From Acanthochlamys bracteata (lineage: Eukaryota > Streptophyta > Magnoliopsida > Pandanales > Velloziaceae), in NCBI GenBank assembly GCA_019914995.1, contig CM034133.1, forward strand, positions 4,464,001 to 4,528,000: a stretch of DNA of 64,000 bases. Direction: 5' to 3'. The position numbers were made by a program, and so were the translations under genes. Positions 46,736-58,653 of the stretch are shown here, one piece after another (the stretch's first letter is position 1; the number at the start of each line of letters is the position of its first letter). Below the pieces are notes generated by a model. It ran no database searches and was not told the origin of the DNA. It was given only the letters and a program-made list of their open reading frames with translations.

Positions 46736-48662
46736 CTTTAGTGTATCTCTTTCGGTATGCTTGGATGTCCTTATTTGTGTAAATGAGCTATTTACTAAAG
46801 CTGCATATACTTCGGGGATGTCTAGATGTAATGCTTTTTCTGCAAAATAAACCGCTTAATTTAAATTTTTAATAAGTTTTGAATCATTATTTTTGGAAAT
46901 AGTCGACATTATTTTATCATTTTCTTTTTGTCTCTGGAGAATCTAAAAGTTTTGCTCATGGTAAATTGTCTAATAATTTACAAGCCTTACATTGTTGAGG
47001 CGCCTCTTCGACGATTATTTTAGGCCTTAGTCTGGGTGAACTTCAAACTTCGAAGGTAGCTTCTCTGGCTGTATGACTTTTAAATGTTGGCCTTGTCAAT
47101 GTGATTAGAGAAAACAGCAAGAGATTTGGCAAACAATTTTTTGCTTGAAACATATTTCAATTGATCCGAATTTATTTTTTTCTGCCAAAAAGTGAGTTTG
47201 GAGTCACTTTTCTTATTTTAATTTCATCTGAAGTGAACTCATTTTTCAAATCCACTTTCAAACTCATTTTCAAATCCACTTCATCACTCACAAAAACACT
47301 TTCAAATCAGTTCCAAATATGACTGATATATAAAATCTAAACTCATTTATTCAACCCACCTTTTATAAAACTCATTATTTAAAGTTTACTTCCTAAGTAC
47401 TCACTTTCGAGCAATTGAAACATGCCATTCATGTCGCATGAAGCATTTTCTAAGAGAATGCTGTAATGTTCAAATTTTAATTTGCTGTGGATGAATCAAG
47501 TAACATATGGATCTTTTCTTTAAATTGGCGACGCAGTACATTTGCTGCTCTGGTAGTTGTTTACATGCTTCCTTTTGCTCTCATCTTCAACCTATCGTAG
47601 ACATCATCTTCGGAAAGGCAGCATTAGCTTATTACCAAGTTCTCTCTATAGCAGCAGACAATAAGAAGAGGATGATAATAGTATCCTATTAAGAAGAAGG
47701 AAAACAAAATTCAATGCAACGTGTTCCTCATGAAAAATGAAGATCTGCTATTCTGTTTATGTTCCATGCCTACTTGTATGATAAACATAATTTTTTTTTT
47801 GCAACATTTCTTTAGCAGAAAAGTTTTCAGCCAGACATTTTGAATACGTTTTTCAGCAAACATTTGTCTGAGTATGAACCATATGTGATCTTCTAGAGAA
47901 GGCGAAAGTTCAAGCTGCTTCTAGCTTGTGGTGTTCAATAAGCACATGCCGCTTTCATAATGTAACATTTTAAACGCAAAGCAAACACATAACCGGCAAA
48001 TGAATGTAAATTGTTTGCATTTTGAAGATAGAAAGAAACCGCATGCATCAATCACACAGAAGCAGCAACCGAAAGCAACAACATGGAATCATATGCCGAA
48101 AACCTTTGTAGGAAGGAAAACATCCCAGACTGGAACCGTAGTTTGTCACGAAGCTGGAATTGTATTTAAGATATGTTGTCATTGAAAGAGATTGCTGGTG
48201 TTGCTTCTTGAAAGACTATTATTTGGCGTGCTCCAATAGGTAAAAAACAACAACCTAATTCCACGACTTCATGACAACCAATGTGTTGAGGTGGACGCAT
48301 TTCACAGTTTCTGAAGGAAGAATTTGATTACAGCTTTTCGTTTTTTCCTTCTTTTGTACAAATTTCTGTTCTTTTGGTAAAGAACAGTTTGTGTCCAAGA
48401 ATCACTTCGGTAAAGAACAGTGAAAAAACAAAGCCGTAGTACTTGATCTGTTATGCTTGATTTTTTCCCCAAGTTTTAGAACACCTGCGGATACAAAAGT
48501 TCGTATTGTTGAAGATGTGAATTGTAGCATATTGTGCAAGTGCTTTTCCTGGTCAAATATGTTAAGTTATTAGCTAGCTAGTAGCATAGTGTATATAGCA
48601 CGAGTAACATAGAACTTTTTAGATAGTAGCATAATGTATAGCATGGTGTCGCACTGCGCCTA
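46736..48662. other. Intergenic DNA, nothing firm
   Basis: Stretch 47150-47420 repeats CAAATCCACTT and AACTCATTTT words and may be a decayed MITE. Open frames at 47507 and 48000 are short and unrecognised. Confidence 0.35.
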
Positions 48663-48920
48663 CGTGTTTCAAATATTCTTAACTGAGTTTCGTGAAAGTG
48701 AAAAATAGAAAGTAGAATTTTTTTAAAAATAAAATAAAAATGAAGTTCTGAGTGTGTAAAAATATAATTGCATTGAAAAATGTGCAAATAAGAAAGTTGG
48801 AACTGAAGTTCTGCATGTAAAAATAGAGTTCTGAGTTTTTTGTGTAATTGAAATATATGAATTGCTCAAAACTCAAAATTTGATTAAAAAAATGAAATTA
48901 CGGATATTTAAAATACGCTC
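48663..48920. repeat. MITE, intact relative of the outer element at 20034-20580
   Basis: It starts CGTGTTTCAAATATTC and ends GGATATTTAAAATACGCTC (inverted). It lacks the 258-bp insertion seen in the 20-kb copy and so acts as an empty-site reference. Confidence 0.6.
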
Positions 48921-49338
48921 TAAGTGTGTTCTTCATGGTCCCAACACATCGCTGCGCGCTGCGGCGTTGTTTCTTCTTCTCTCAATTCTGCTTCTAAGCG
49001 TGTCAATTGCAAAGAATTTATCTCCTGCTATATTTTGACTATAAATTTATTTTCTGTGTTTCAATTTACAAAAAACTCAACGAATTTATTTCTAATTTAT
49101 TTTTTACTGAACTCAGCTTCACCAGGCTTAGTTTTATAAAAAGCACTTTGTATCGATTAAACACATACATTTGGATATCCTCTTTTTTACAAGGTAGCTT
49201 TTGAAAGTGAATTTTTTCACATACAATCCATCTAATATAATATGAGAGCAAGATTTCGTGCTAGCGACTGAAACTTCGACCTATTTGCACGCTACATACG
49301 ACAGCGGGCATTAAAGATAGGAATTGTCCTGTGCATCG
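48921..49338. other. Intergenic DNA
   Basis: No gene or element was recognised. Confidence 0.35.
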
Positions 49339-49858
49339 TGTCACGGGCCTAGAGTTTTACCTTGGCTCGTGCGGCACTTAGTCACGATCCTTTGTGGCTA
49401 AGTCAGCCTTTACCCAAAAGAGCTATCAAAGATAGCTAAGGAAGCTTGAATGGACTAGAGGGAAAGTAAAAAAAATACTTGAAGAGAGCTTTTGGAAGGA
49501 AAGTTTTATATTGCTTAGCTTGGTTACAACTCTTGCTTGATCTATTTGATTTTCTTCATGCCCCAAATGAGAGCTCATCCTCCCTATTTATAGTTTCTCC
49601 ACCTCCTCAACGGACGGTGGAGATTGTTTTGATCGAACGGTGGAGAATACATGATCCAGAACTTTCTTACAAAATATCCCTTACAAGAGTCTCCACTATT
49701 CTAGAGTATTCTCTAGCCTATGCCAACTATCCTTTGTCTAGAGTATTCTACCATACTCTAGACTTTGCCTATGCACAATATAAATTTACCTAGGCAAAAA
49801 AGCATTTTACCAAGGTAATTTTGATGGGAAGAATAGCCAAAATAGACATACCGTGACA
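49339..49858 (-). mobile_element. Solo LTR (520 bp) with 4-bp flanking duplication
   Basis: Ends are TGTCACGGGCC and TACCGTGACA, and ATCG flanks both sides (49335-49338 and 49859-49862). The minus strand has a textbook TATA box (ACTATAAATAGGG near 49596), preceded by TCTAGAGTA-type inverted words around 49700-49760, so the LTR reads leftwards. TGTCACG...CGTGACA ends are frequent in plant LTR elements; I cannot assign Gypsy or Copia firmly. No internal region is attached. Confidence 0.65.
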
Positions 49859-50139
49859 ATCGTTAGCAGGTCATACTACTATATTTGTTTGTATGAATTT
49901 GGGTACTCTCTTCTTATGAGTTAGCTTCCGAGAGAGCACCTACCCAAAACTCATACATCTAAAAGAAACTTGCAAAAGCTTGCAACAATATCACACATGA
50001 GATATAATAGGTGTGTAAATGCAATAGAATTGATATCTGCTGTCTTTGTTTACATACCTACTATATTCTGTATGAACCTACAATTAAGGCATGTAATATA
50101 AAGAAAGAATGGATATACAAATAAATGAACAAACACTCT
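49859..50139. other. 3' flank of the lipase gene
   Basis: On the minus strand this lies after the lipase stop codon and probably contains its 3' untranslated region. Confidence 0.35.
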
Positions 50140-53100
50140 TCAGGCCAAACTGGAAACTGCCACTGTACCCAAAACCAACAAGCGGGCTGGTAATAACAGC
50201 ACTACAAGCAAGTGTATATGCTGCGAAGCAACCAGACTCCTGAACCGCTTCAATGTCTCCTTGCTCCCATGGATTACACCAGCAAAAGTAAATCGCTGCT
50301 GTGTCGAAGAACTGTTTGGTCTGTTACTTTGACCTCTAGCAACAATGGCAGAACTATTTGACCTATCACTTTGGCCTCTTACAAAGTCAAAATAAATGCC
50401 TTGGGCAGTAACAAGCGCCTGCAACAACTGCCGTTGTTGCTCTCTTTTTGCCTTCTTGATTTGCTTCAGGTCATGGTGAATTACGCTGTAGATAGACCGT
50501 AGGTAGGAACCCATGTCATGATCCCTAAAGACAGTTCCTTCAGGTCCATAGGCAGCACGGTCACTTAGGACTTCTAAGGGATGCGGAGAGTTGAGGAATG
50601 CATATTGCGCAGCCTGTAATAGCTTTGCATCACCCAATGTTGATGATCTGTGAGATAACAGGTAAAGGCCAACCCCTGACGGAAGAAGGTGGTGATGAGG
50701 GGAGAACTTCTCTTCTGGCTGCAGGATCACAAGCTTCCCCAATGGAGCATACAACAGTTTCTGCAGATATGTGAGAAGATAAATCATATGAACATCGTAT
50801 TTCCAGTATATATAGCTTAGTTTGTGTTATTCCCAATAATCAGGGATCAACTATATCTGCACAATATGTAGAAAGTGTCTTATTTTTGTCTTCATTTTCA
50901 ACAAGAAACCTCATATATTTCCAACTGACCTAGTTTCCTAAATGATGATTGGAACCAAAGAGCATACCTGATTCCTCAAACATGGATGATTGCGGAAGTT
51001 TCCGTTGACTGTTGCAAGTATCCTAGCCACATGGTCAGGGTAATTGCAGGAGAAAGCCCGAGGAACTATATCTCTATGCAGTGTGATTGCTTGGACATGA
51101 CTCTCAGGTAACTTCAGCTTTTGGAGCAGTTTGTCACCACCGCAAAAGATAAATGGGGAACCAAATGTTATTACAGGAAGCAAGGATGACCTTGGTGCTT
51201 CTCCTCTCATTAGTAACATGAGATTGACGAGTAACGAGAGACTTCCACCAAGAGAATGTCCAGTAAACCGGAAAGTGGCGGACTTGCCATGAGATTTTAA
51301 GTGAGAACGGACTTCAGGCAACATCTGTTCATAGATTCCTTTTGCAGCCTCGTAGATACCCCGATGTACTAACACATCCAGTCCCTGGTTAACATAATTA
51401 AAGGGTTAGCAAAAAATATGGAGGAAAATCCATCCCAAGGTGGCATGCAAAATGCAAATACATTGTCAAAGTAGAACAAATAGAACAATTATGAAAATGG
51501 AATTGTATTGGTAACAGCTATGAATAGACTGAGCCTACAGGATCTGTAGACACTATTTTATTGGTACCAACTTTTTGTTTTTCGAGTCCCAGAACTTGTA
51601 AGCCTTCTTTAACCAAAATACAATGATAACATGTTATAGAAACGACGAAGTTGCTATTCCATTTCAGTATATACAACAAGTATCATTGCTTATTGATTAA
51701 TCTTCGCCTGGTAATATCAGAAGGTGCTAGAAACAGATGTTCAGTGATAGAAGTGAATTTGTCATCTTCAGGTTTCAAAGGGGACAAACTATCTTCTTCA
51801 AAGCTTTACTGTCTACCACAACGAAACAAAGAATACCTCACTAACTCATGCTCTGAAAAAATGTCTATGATAAATGTATACTCTGCTTTTGTAATATCTT
51901 ATATATAATACCTCAAACTGAACAGGCTCGAACAGAAGATTTGCTTGCCATGAAGCCAATGACTCAGAACCCTGCACAGAGAAATCACAAGAAGAATAAT
52001 GTACAGTCTCTCATGGCTGTCTTAAAAAGAAAGAAACTTTCTACTCCTAATTCAAAGGAGTACAAGGATATACCTGAATGACAAAGTATCTTGTGCCGGA
52101 ACCATCATCATCACAGACAAACCATTCACAGGGTGAGGAGTGCACTGAACTCAAATCATCAGCAACAGCTTGCTTCATCTCCTCCTTTCCAGCGACAACT
52201 GCTGTAACTGAGTTCGTAGTGGCCACCAAATCAGCCACCTCAGAGCTTGTAATACAATCATCATGTACATTCTGCTTGTCAAATGGATCCTTCTCATACT
52301 CTTGCTTCGAGGACCTAAAAGGAAGGAGGCCTTTTGTCTGATTTGAAAGATACGAGGCTGCCGAAGCGGCAATTCCATATGCAGTAGCTGGGCTTATTCC
52401 TGCTCCTTTCTTGTTATCATTTTTACTCTCCTCTTTTTTTGCTGCCTCTTCCTCTTGTTTCGACTCCTCAGGTGACTCAGGTGGTTTCTGCTCATTTTCT
52501 GAGTTCAATCTGTCTTTCTTTTCCAATGACGAGGTAACAAATCGCAATCCGTGGTACTTCAGGAGCTTTTCTGGCTGTCAAGATCCACAAATTTGAATTT
52601 CAGATATTTGCCTCTCAATGAAGTGCATATAGAACCATATGAAAAATATTCAATAGAAAGGGCACCAGAACAATTAAATCAATTCGCATCCGGTCATGAT
52701 TTGTTGAATATCTGAAGCATGAGAAAAAACAAACCATATTACTTCAAATTGCCATTCTAATATCATGTAAACACAAAAGATAAAAATACACGGCCACAAA
52801 GTGACATACGAGCAAGACAGTTTCATGCATAATCTCCGGTGTGAAATTGCATCCTACAATCTGATGTGAAGCAGCTGCATTATGACAAACAATCCCAAAG
52901 TCCTGCTACAGTCTTATTAATCCATATTTCTAGCTACAAAATACCAAAACATAAGATCAAACACAGAGTCCTATTTTTAATATCTTTTACCAAACACCAA
53001 AGCAGATCTCGACCTCTAGAGACATAAGAACAATAAGGGATAATCAATCTTCCTACTAGAAACCTTTCCTCGAAAACAAAAAGAAACTGGTATCCGAGAA

Positions 53101-53766
53101 AAGACAAGAAAAGAAGAGGATTACCTTGATCTTCGAAATAGTGTAGGCAAGGTTACCAAGGTAAGACATCCTTGCATACAACTGTGTTTCTGGCAAAGAA
53201 ACTCTTCTGAGAAGCTTCGAAAACGATTCTCTATCAAATTCTATTCTCCCGAAATCAAGATTTTCATCATCATCGACAGAACACCCATCGCAACCAACAC
53301 ACTGATCTCCTTCATCCGCTTTCTCCTTCACCGCTTCATCGCTATCCTCCTCCTCCGCCGTCGCCGAAGGCCATGACGATTGAATCCGCAAAATCTTACC
53401 TACCCAGTTCTCCCCGCTCTGCTTCTCTTCTTCTTCTTCTTCTTCTTCTTCTTCTTCTATTGCTCCTTCTTGGTCCCTATTCTCCTCCAGTTCTCCAATC
53501 GATGGTTCAGTGATGTTCTTATCTTGTTCTTGCGTAGCCATAACACCGTTGCCGGGCCAGAGACGGCGCAAGGGCTTTGGAGGAAACACGTAAGAGAAGG
53601 TAGAAGAAGAAGATTGCGACTGCTGTTGCTGCGCCGTTGTTGTAGAACAAGTTCCGGCGGTGTCGTTTCGAGTTGAAACTGCAGAGATTTGGTGGTGGCG
53701 GTGATGATTGCGACCGGCGGTGATGGGTGGCAATGTGATTCCACGAACCAAACGCAAACCTTCCAT
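50140..53766 (-). CDS. Class 3 lipase of the plastid lipase (PLIP2/PLIP3) type
   Basis: Minus-strand exons 53766-53125, 52574-52074, 51971-51912, 51384-50968 and 50760-50140 join in frame with GT-AG junctions to give 746 residues. The start is the ATG at 53766; the open frame extends upstream to a TTG but has no earlier ATG, and the protein start MEGLRLVRG fits the family. The N-terminal 60 residues are rich in Ser/Thr/basic residues, as in a plastid transit peptide. [17 protein letters not shown] and [14 protein letters not shown] are family landmarks before the lipase fold. The nucleophile lies in GHSLGG (Ser445). Asp506 in HRDIVPRAF and His621 in RDHDM are the likely triad partners. Arabidopsis PLIPs release fatty acids from thylakoid or plastid membrane lipids, and PLIP2/3 respond to abscisic acid. 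Residues 104-114 are an all-Glu run. Confidence 0.92.
53420..53460. repeat. (TTC)n microsatellite inside lipase exon 1
   Basis: About eleven TTC units on the plus strand encode the poly-glutamate run at residues 104-114 of the lipase. It is likely to vary in length between individuals. Confidence 0.8.
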
Positions 53767-54354
53767 TTTCTCGAAAGAGATCCCTTCTTTCTCACTCAAG
53801 ATTGTTTCTTTCTTTATTGAAGATCTCTCTTAGCAACAAACAAAAACAGGGAAGATTGAAGAATGAAATGAAACGAAACGAAATTGAAAGATTTTGAAGC
53901 AGAGGAGGAAGCAAGAATAACGGTGAAACAACAAAATTGTCTAACAAAGGCAAAGGCTTTCTTTTGTGCTGCGTCCCGCTTCTCCTCCCTAAATCTGGAA
54001 CTTTTGTGCCGAGTCTGGAACTTTTTATACCTACGTGTACCTGTTGTTTGGACTCTTTTCTTTCTCTCCTAATTTTCCTACAGGAAATAAAAGAATAGTT
54101 AAAAGAAAGAGCTCTGAAAGAGATTCTGTATATTTCTTTTTCTTTTGTTTTTGTTGAAAGATTGATGTTTCTATAAACGTATACGTTTCTGCACGTCAAA
54201 AAATGAAAAAAGATAAAAACTATTGGAAGAAATATATAATTTCCACGAGATATATTTGCAAAACACGTAGGCACATTCATTGGTGAGAAAGATACATGGA
54301 CGCCTCAGATAGAGTCGGAGAGTTGTAGAAATGTCAGAAACTGGGAGATATTTA
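53767..54354 (-). promoter_or_regulatory. Leader and promoter region of the lipase gene
   Basis: On the minus strand this precedes the start codon and is CT-rich with short GGAAGATT words. No TATA box is certain. The open frame 53792-54280 has no recognisable domain. Confidence 0.35.
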
Positions 54355-54602
54355 GCGCGTGTTTTTTAACACCTCAACTTTATTTTTTAAAATTTATTTT
54401 TGATATAAAATACATAAAAAAATTAAAATAAAATTTTTTTATTAATAAAATTTTTTAAAATTTTTATTTTTAAAACTTACTATAAATATTACATTAATAT
54501 ATAATTTTATTATTTATTAAATATTTTTAATGTTTAATTTAATTTTTTTAATTAACTTTCAAAAAATTCATTTTATCTATTTTTTTTATAGGTAAACACG
54601 TC
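54355..54602. repeat. MITE-like element, GTGTTTA-terminus group
   Basis: It starts AGCGCGTGTTTTTTAACACC and ends ATAGGTAAACACGTCT (inverted). The core is A/T-rich with TTATTAAATATTTTTAATG as in 16317-16551. Confidence 0.45.
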
Positions 54603-56570
54603 TTTACAGGGCAAGGCAATCTTTTATTATCTTCTTTCCTCTTTTGACTCTTTTTGTAATATTACAAAAAAATTATTATGCGTGATATTTTTTTCTTAAA
54701 TTTTAGTTTAGAGACGTCTAATAGCACTTCAAATATAAATTTATGAAAAAATTTGTTTTAAAATTTATAAAACTAATATAATTTCTTATTTAAAAATACC
54801 AAAAATTATATGTAAATATAAATATAACATATAATTATGTAATTTGAAATTTAAATATTATAAAAAGTGAAAAAAATTAACAAATACGTCTTATTTCTAT
54901 ATATGGGTATGCATAATAATTTCTCGAAATTTTACATATTGCTACGCAATACGTAGGATGCATGGACAAACTTTCTGAACGAGTTCTTCTTGATTTACGT
55001 ATTCTGTTTGTACAAAGCGTAGATGAGATAAATATGTTTAGGTTTAGCTTCAAAATAGAATTTGTTTTAAATTTTAGATTTAACTATTTCACGTATTTTA
55101 TTATTTTAATTTTATTTTCATACTAATTTTTCATTTTATTAAGATTTAATTTTTAATTTAGTTTTACTTATTTAAATATTATTAAAAATTTTATTTTTAC
55201 TGAATTCTAATTTAATTTAGCGAAATTTAATTAGACGTTTGAAAGAAGCGCTTAATTACGTTGAGTACATTCTTCTTTCTTAAGCAAAGGTCAATATCAC
55301 AATAAATTTCTCGCAACTGAATTAACTTTCTGCTTTATGTTTGTTCTATTACTGCCAACAAAAGAAAAAGAAGCAATTAATGTCATGCGTTCGTTCTGAT
55401 TCAAATTTCGTTACCAATTCTAACAGCATATTCAACTTAAAATAGATGAATTTGTATATCTATAGAAGAAGATGAATCTAATTTAACGATTCCGTTGAAC
55501 GAGCGAAAACCTATATCTGGATAATATGTAAATCCATGCTTAAAACCTCCCTCAGTACAAAAAGAAGAATGCCATTTGAAACAAAGTTGTGAACCAATTA
55601 AATTGTATTAATTAGGCAAGCACGGAGACGTGCATCTAATGAAGTATGAAATCTGTTGTTAGACGGAATTAGAGCTTTTGTGATAGGGTTACATAATGCA
55701 GGTTGCAAGTTGAAGATTATTAAAAGGGAACAATACTTAGTTCAGTGCGTTGTACGGATGAATACTTCACCACTTTGAGCTAGTTTATCAACTCATTAAA
55801 TTCATTTTTTAAAAAGTTATCTTTATATACAAATTTTAAATTACAAAATTAAAAATAAATTATTTTGATTAAAGATTTAATTTTTATCTATTTTTAATTT
55901 TATATTTTTTAAGTTCAATTTTAAAAAAATAAGTTTAGTTCAAAAAAGTTAGCTAAACAAGCAATCCTCCTATGTAGGATTAAATGAGTGCTTTTTTTTC
56001 TGAATTGAATTTCCAATTTGTTTATTTAAAATAATTTTGAAAACTATTTAATTTAGTTTATTTATTATTAGATATAATTTAAAAATAAAATTCTCATTGT
56101 AAATCAAAATTTTAAAAATAGAGTTTTTGGTGAAAAAATTTTTTGAAAAAAATGAGATTAGATTATTGGTAAACACTTTCTAAGTTTGGGTATCTGAAAA
56201 CTAAACGCATGCAACTATATAAAGCACTTGCTTATTTTCTCCATATTATCTTAAATGGACTTTAGATATTCATTTTGTTCGAATTATGATGATAATATTT
56301 TTGAAAATTTAAAATTTTATATTTATTTTGTATTAAATGTGATTCTAAAAGTGAAATTTTAGTTTAGAATTTGAAATTTAAAAATAATTTTTTATGAAAA
56401 ATATTAAGTTTGTATGCTTATTTTAATTTAAAGATAAAACAAAATTTGAATAAGTTCAAAAAAGTGATTTTGGGCATAGATAAACAAGCTCTTATTTGTT
56501 GTGTTTGTGATTATTTGTTCTGTTTAACGCTTCTTTTGGAAACGTTTTGTTTTTCGCTTCTAGAATGAGA
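54603..56570. other. Intergenic AT-rich DNA
   Basis: It contains decayed A/T-rich segments at about 55790-55960 and 56015-56480 that share AAATTTTAAATTAAA-type text with the MITEs above. No gene or firm borders were recognised. Confidence 0.35.
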
Positions 56571-56783
56571 GGAATTGGGAGTGATTTTGAAATAGAAAAA
56601 GTAAAAATTATTTTTATTTTTTTTAAAATAAAAATATATAATAAAAAATTTTGTTATGCAAAATTATTTTATATATTTTAAATTTTTAAGTAAAATTTTT
56701 AAATATTTATAAAATATATATTAAAAAATTTAAAATTTAAAATTTAAAAATTATTTTTTTGATAAGTTAAATCAAACGCACGA
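56571..56783. repeat. MITE, Tourist-like AT-rich family, decayed
   Basis: It starts GGAATTGGGAGTGATTTTG and ends GATAAGTTAAATCAAACGCA. The interior is collinear with the 20260 copy (TTTATAAAATATATATTAAA). Confidence 0.45.
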
Positions 56784-57588
56784 CTAACATATATGAGTGT
56801 CCTCCTTAGGTAAATCACTGCTGGCATTAGATTTTTTTGATAAATATTGAATCATGAATTGTTTTGGTTTCCGTTTAATTGGATTTTGATAGTAAAGATT
56901 GAAACTTAACTGTTTTGGTTGCAGTTTTTGGGTTTCCAATTGATTTGTTTGTAAAGCTTCTATTTTTAATATTGCATGTTTGCAAAGAGATTGCACGGAC
57001 ACTGAGCAAACTTTGGCAAGTAATCATTTGTCTCATTTGTACTGTTTCTCTAAGGATATTTAGCTTAAATAAACTCATTTTTAAAAATTAAATTTAAAAT
57101 ATTTAATAAAGATTAAATTTTTATATTAATTTAATAACTTAATTTATTTTAAATTTTTTGTTTGATTTTATAGTAAATGTGAGTTTTAAAAAAATAAAAT
57201 TTTGATGGTAAGTAACGCCATTAGTTGAAGACATGCTTTTTTAATTTAGTAAGATAAAAATTAACTGTTTATCTAGTGTATTCTTATAATAGAAGTCTTT
57301 TATGTTTAAATTAATTTAACAGTTTTAATTTTCAATTTAGTAATTATAAGTAAAAATCACAATTATGGGGGCATATATGTTTGGAAAAGATTCATATTCG
57401 CATGTATTGATATACCAAGCTTAATCTACACAATTTTTATATTCAGGCGGTCTTATTAATTCAAAATTTTAATTTAATTTGAAATTATAACTCAAAAGTA
57501 TGAATTTAGTAGTTGACTAAGGCAGAATAAAGAATGCAGTTATGGGATGTTGCAATTGAATTCACAAAATTATTTGGTTGTTTTCTTA
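56784..57588. other. Intergenic AT-rich DNA
   Basis: Nothing was recognised; open frames here are low-complexity. Confidence 0.35.
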
Positions 57589-57609
57589 CTTTTATTCAAT
57601 GTTGTAAAA

Positions 57610-58500
57610 CCCGACCTGACAGTTTCCAAACTGGCCAGTAAGAAAAAATCCAAATTCTAAACTGGCTGGCCAGCAAGAAAGTTTCCATACTTGCTGGCCA
57701 GCAAAAAAAATTCATACTGGCTGGCCAATGAAAAAATTTGTATACTTGCTGGCCAGAAAAAAAAAAGAAAATTTCAAACTGGCTGGCCAGCAAAAAAATT
57801 TCCATACTAGCCAGCAAGAAAAAATATTCTAGCCAGCCAGCAAGAAAAAAAAATTTCATACTGGCCAGTAAGAAAAAAATCCATACAGCTAGTAAGAAAA
57901 AATTCAAACTGGCTAGCTAGCAACAAAATTTTCATACTGGCTGGCAAAAAAGAAAAATTCATACTGGCCAGCAAGAAAAAATCCGACCTAGCTGGCCAGC
58001 AAGAAAATTTTCATACTAGCTGGCCAGCAAGAAAATTCCATACTGGCCAGCCAGCAAGAAAAAAAAAATTCATATTGGCATACTGCCCAGTAAGAAAAAA
58101 TCCTTACAGCCAGCAAGAAAAAATCTTTAATCCAAACTGGCCAGTGAAAAAATTTCTATACTTGCTGGCTAGCAAGAAAATTCCAAACTGGCTGGCCAGC
58201 AAAAAAATTTCCATATTAGCTAGCAAGAAAAAAATTCTAGCCATCCAGCAAGGAAAAAAAAATTTCATACTGGCCAATAAAAAAAAATCCATATTGGCCA
58301 GCAATCAAAAAAAAAAAAAAAAACCACAATACTAAGAACAAAACAAACTTCAAAGTTCAAACAAGTAATCGAAACTGGCAAGCAAGAAATAATTTATACT
58401 GGCCGGCAAGAAAAAATCCAACCTAGCTGGTCAGCAAGAAAAAAAAAATTCATACTGCCCAGTAAGAAAAATTCCTTACTGGCCAGGAAGAAGAAAAAAA
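57610..58500. repeat. Subterminal array of CTGGCCAG-AAGAAAAAAAT-CATA units
   Basis: About 30 imperfect units of 20-30 bp by eye, each with a TGGC/GCCA palindromic core and the tail CAGCAAGAAAAAA. At least 14 have an exact GGCCAG. Units vary by extra TGGC or CCAG. Neither strand has many stops, which yields spurious open frames. In hAT elements short subterminal repeats are the usual transposase-binding sites. Confidence 0.85.
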
Positions 58501-58653
58501 AACCACAACACTAAGATATCTATTAGGTCATATAGACAAGAATTATTTCTAGATTCATGTTTATAGAGATGCATATAAAGGCTGAATATAGGATCATCTT
58601 TAAAAAAATAAAATACTTAACATATTCACATACCAGGTTAGGGAGCTGAACTC

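Noticed and set aside
53797-53799. Upstream start for the lipase 11 codons earlier
   Set aside because: The codon is TTG; the first ATG in frame is 53766 and fits the family's N-terminus better.
53792-54280. 162-codon minus-strand open frame next to the lipase
   Set aside because: Low-complexity hydrophobic and basic text with no domain; most likely leader and promoter DNA.
57738-58335. Open frames rich in W, L, A and K on both strands
   Set aside because: They are by-products of the stop-poor minisatellite units of the hAT subterminal region; no start context or homology supports a protein.
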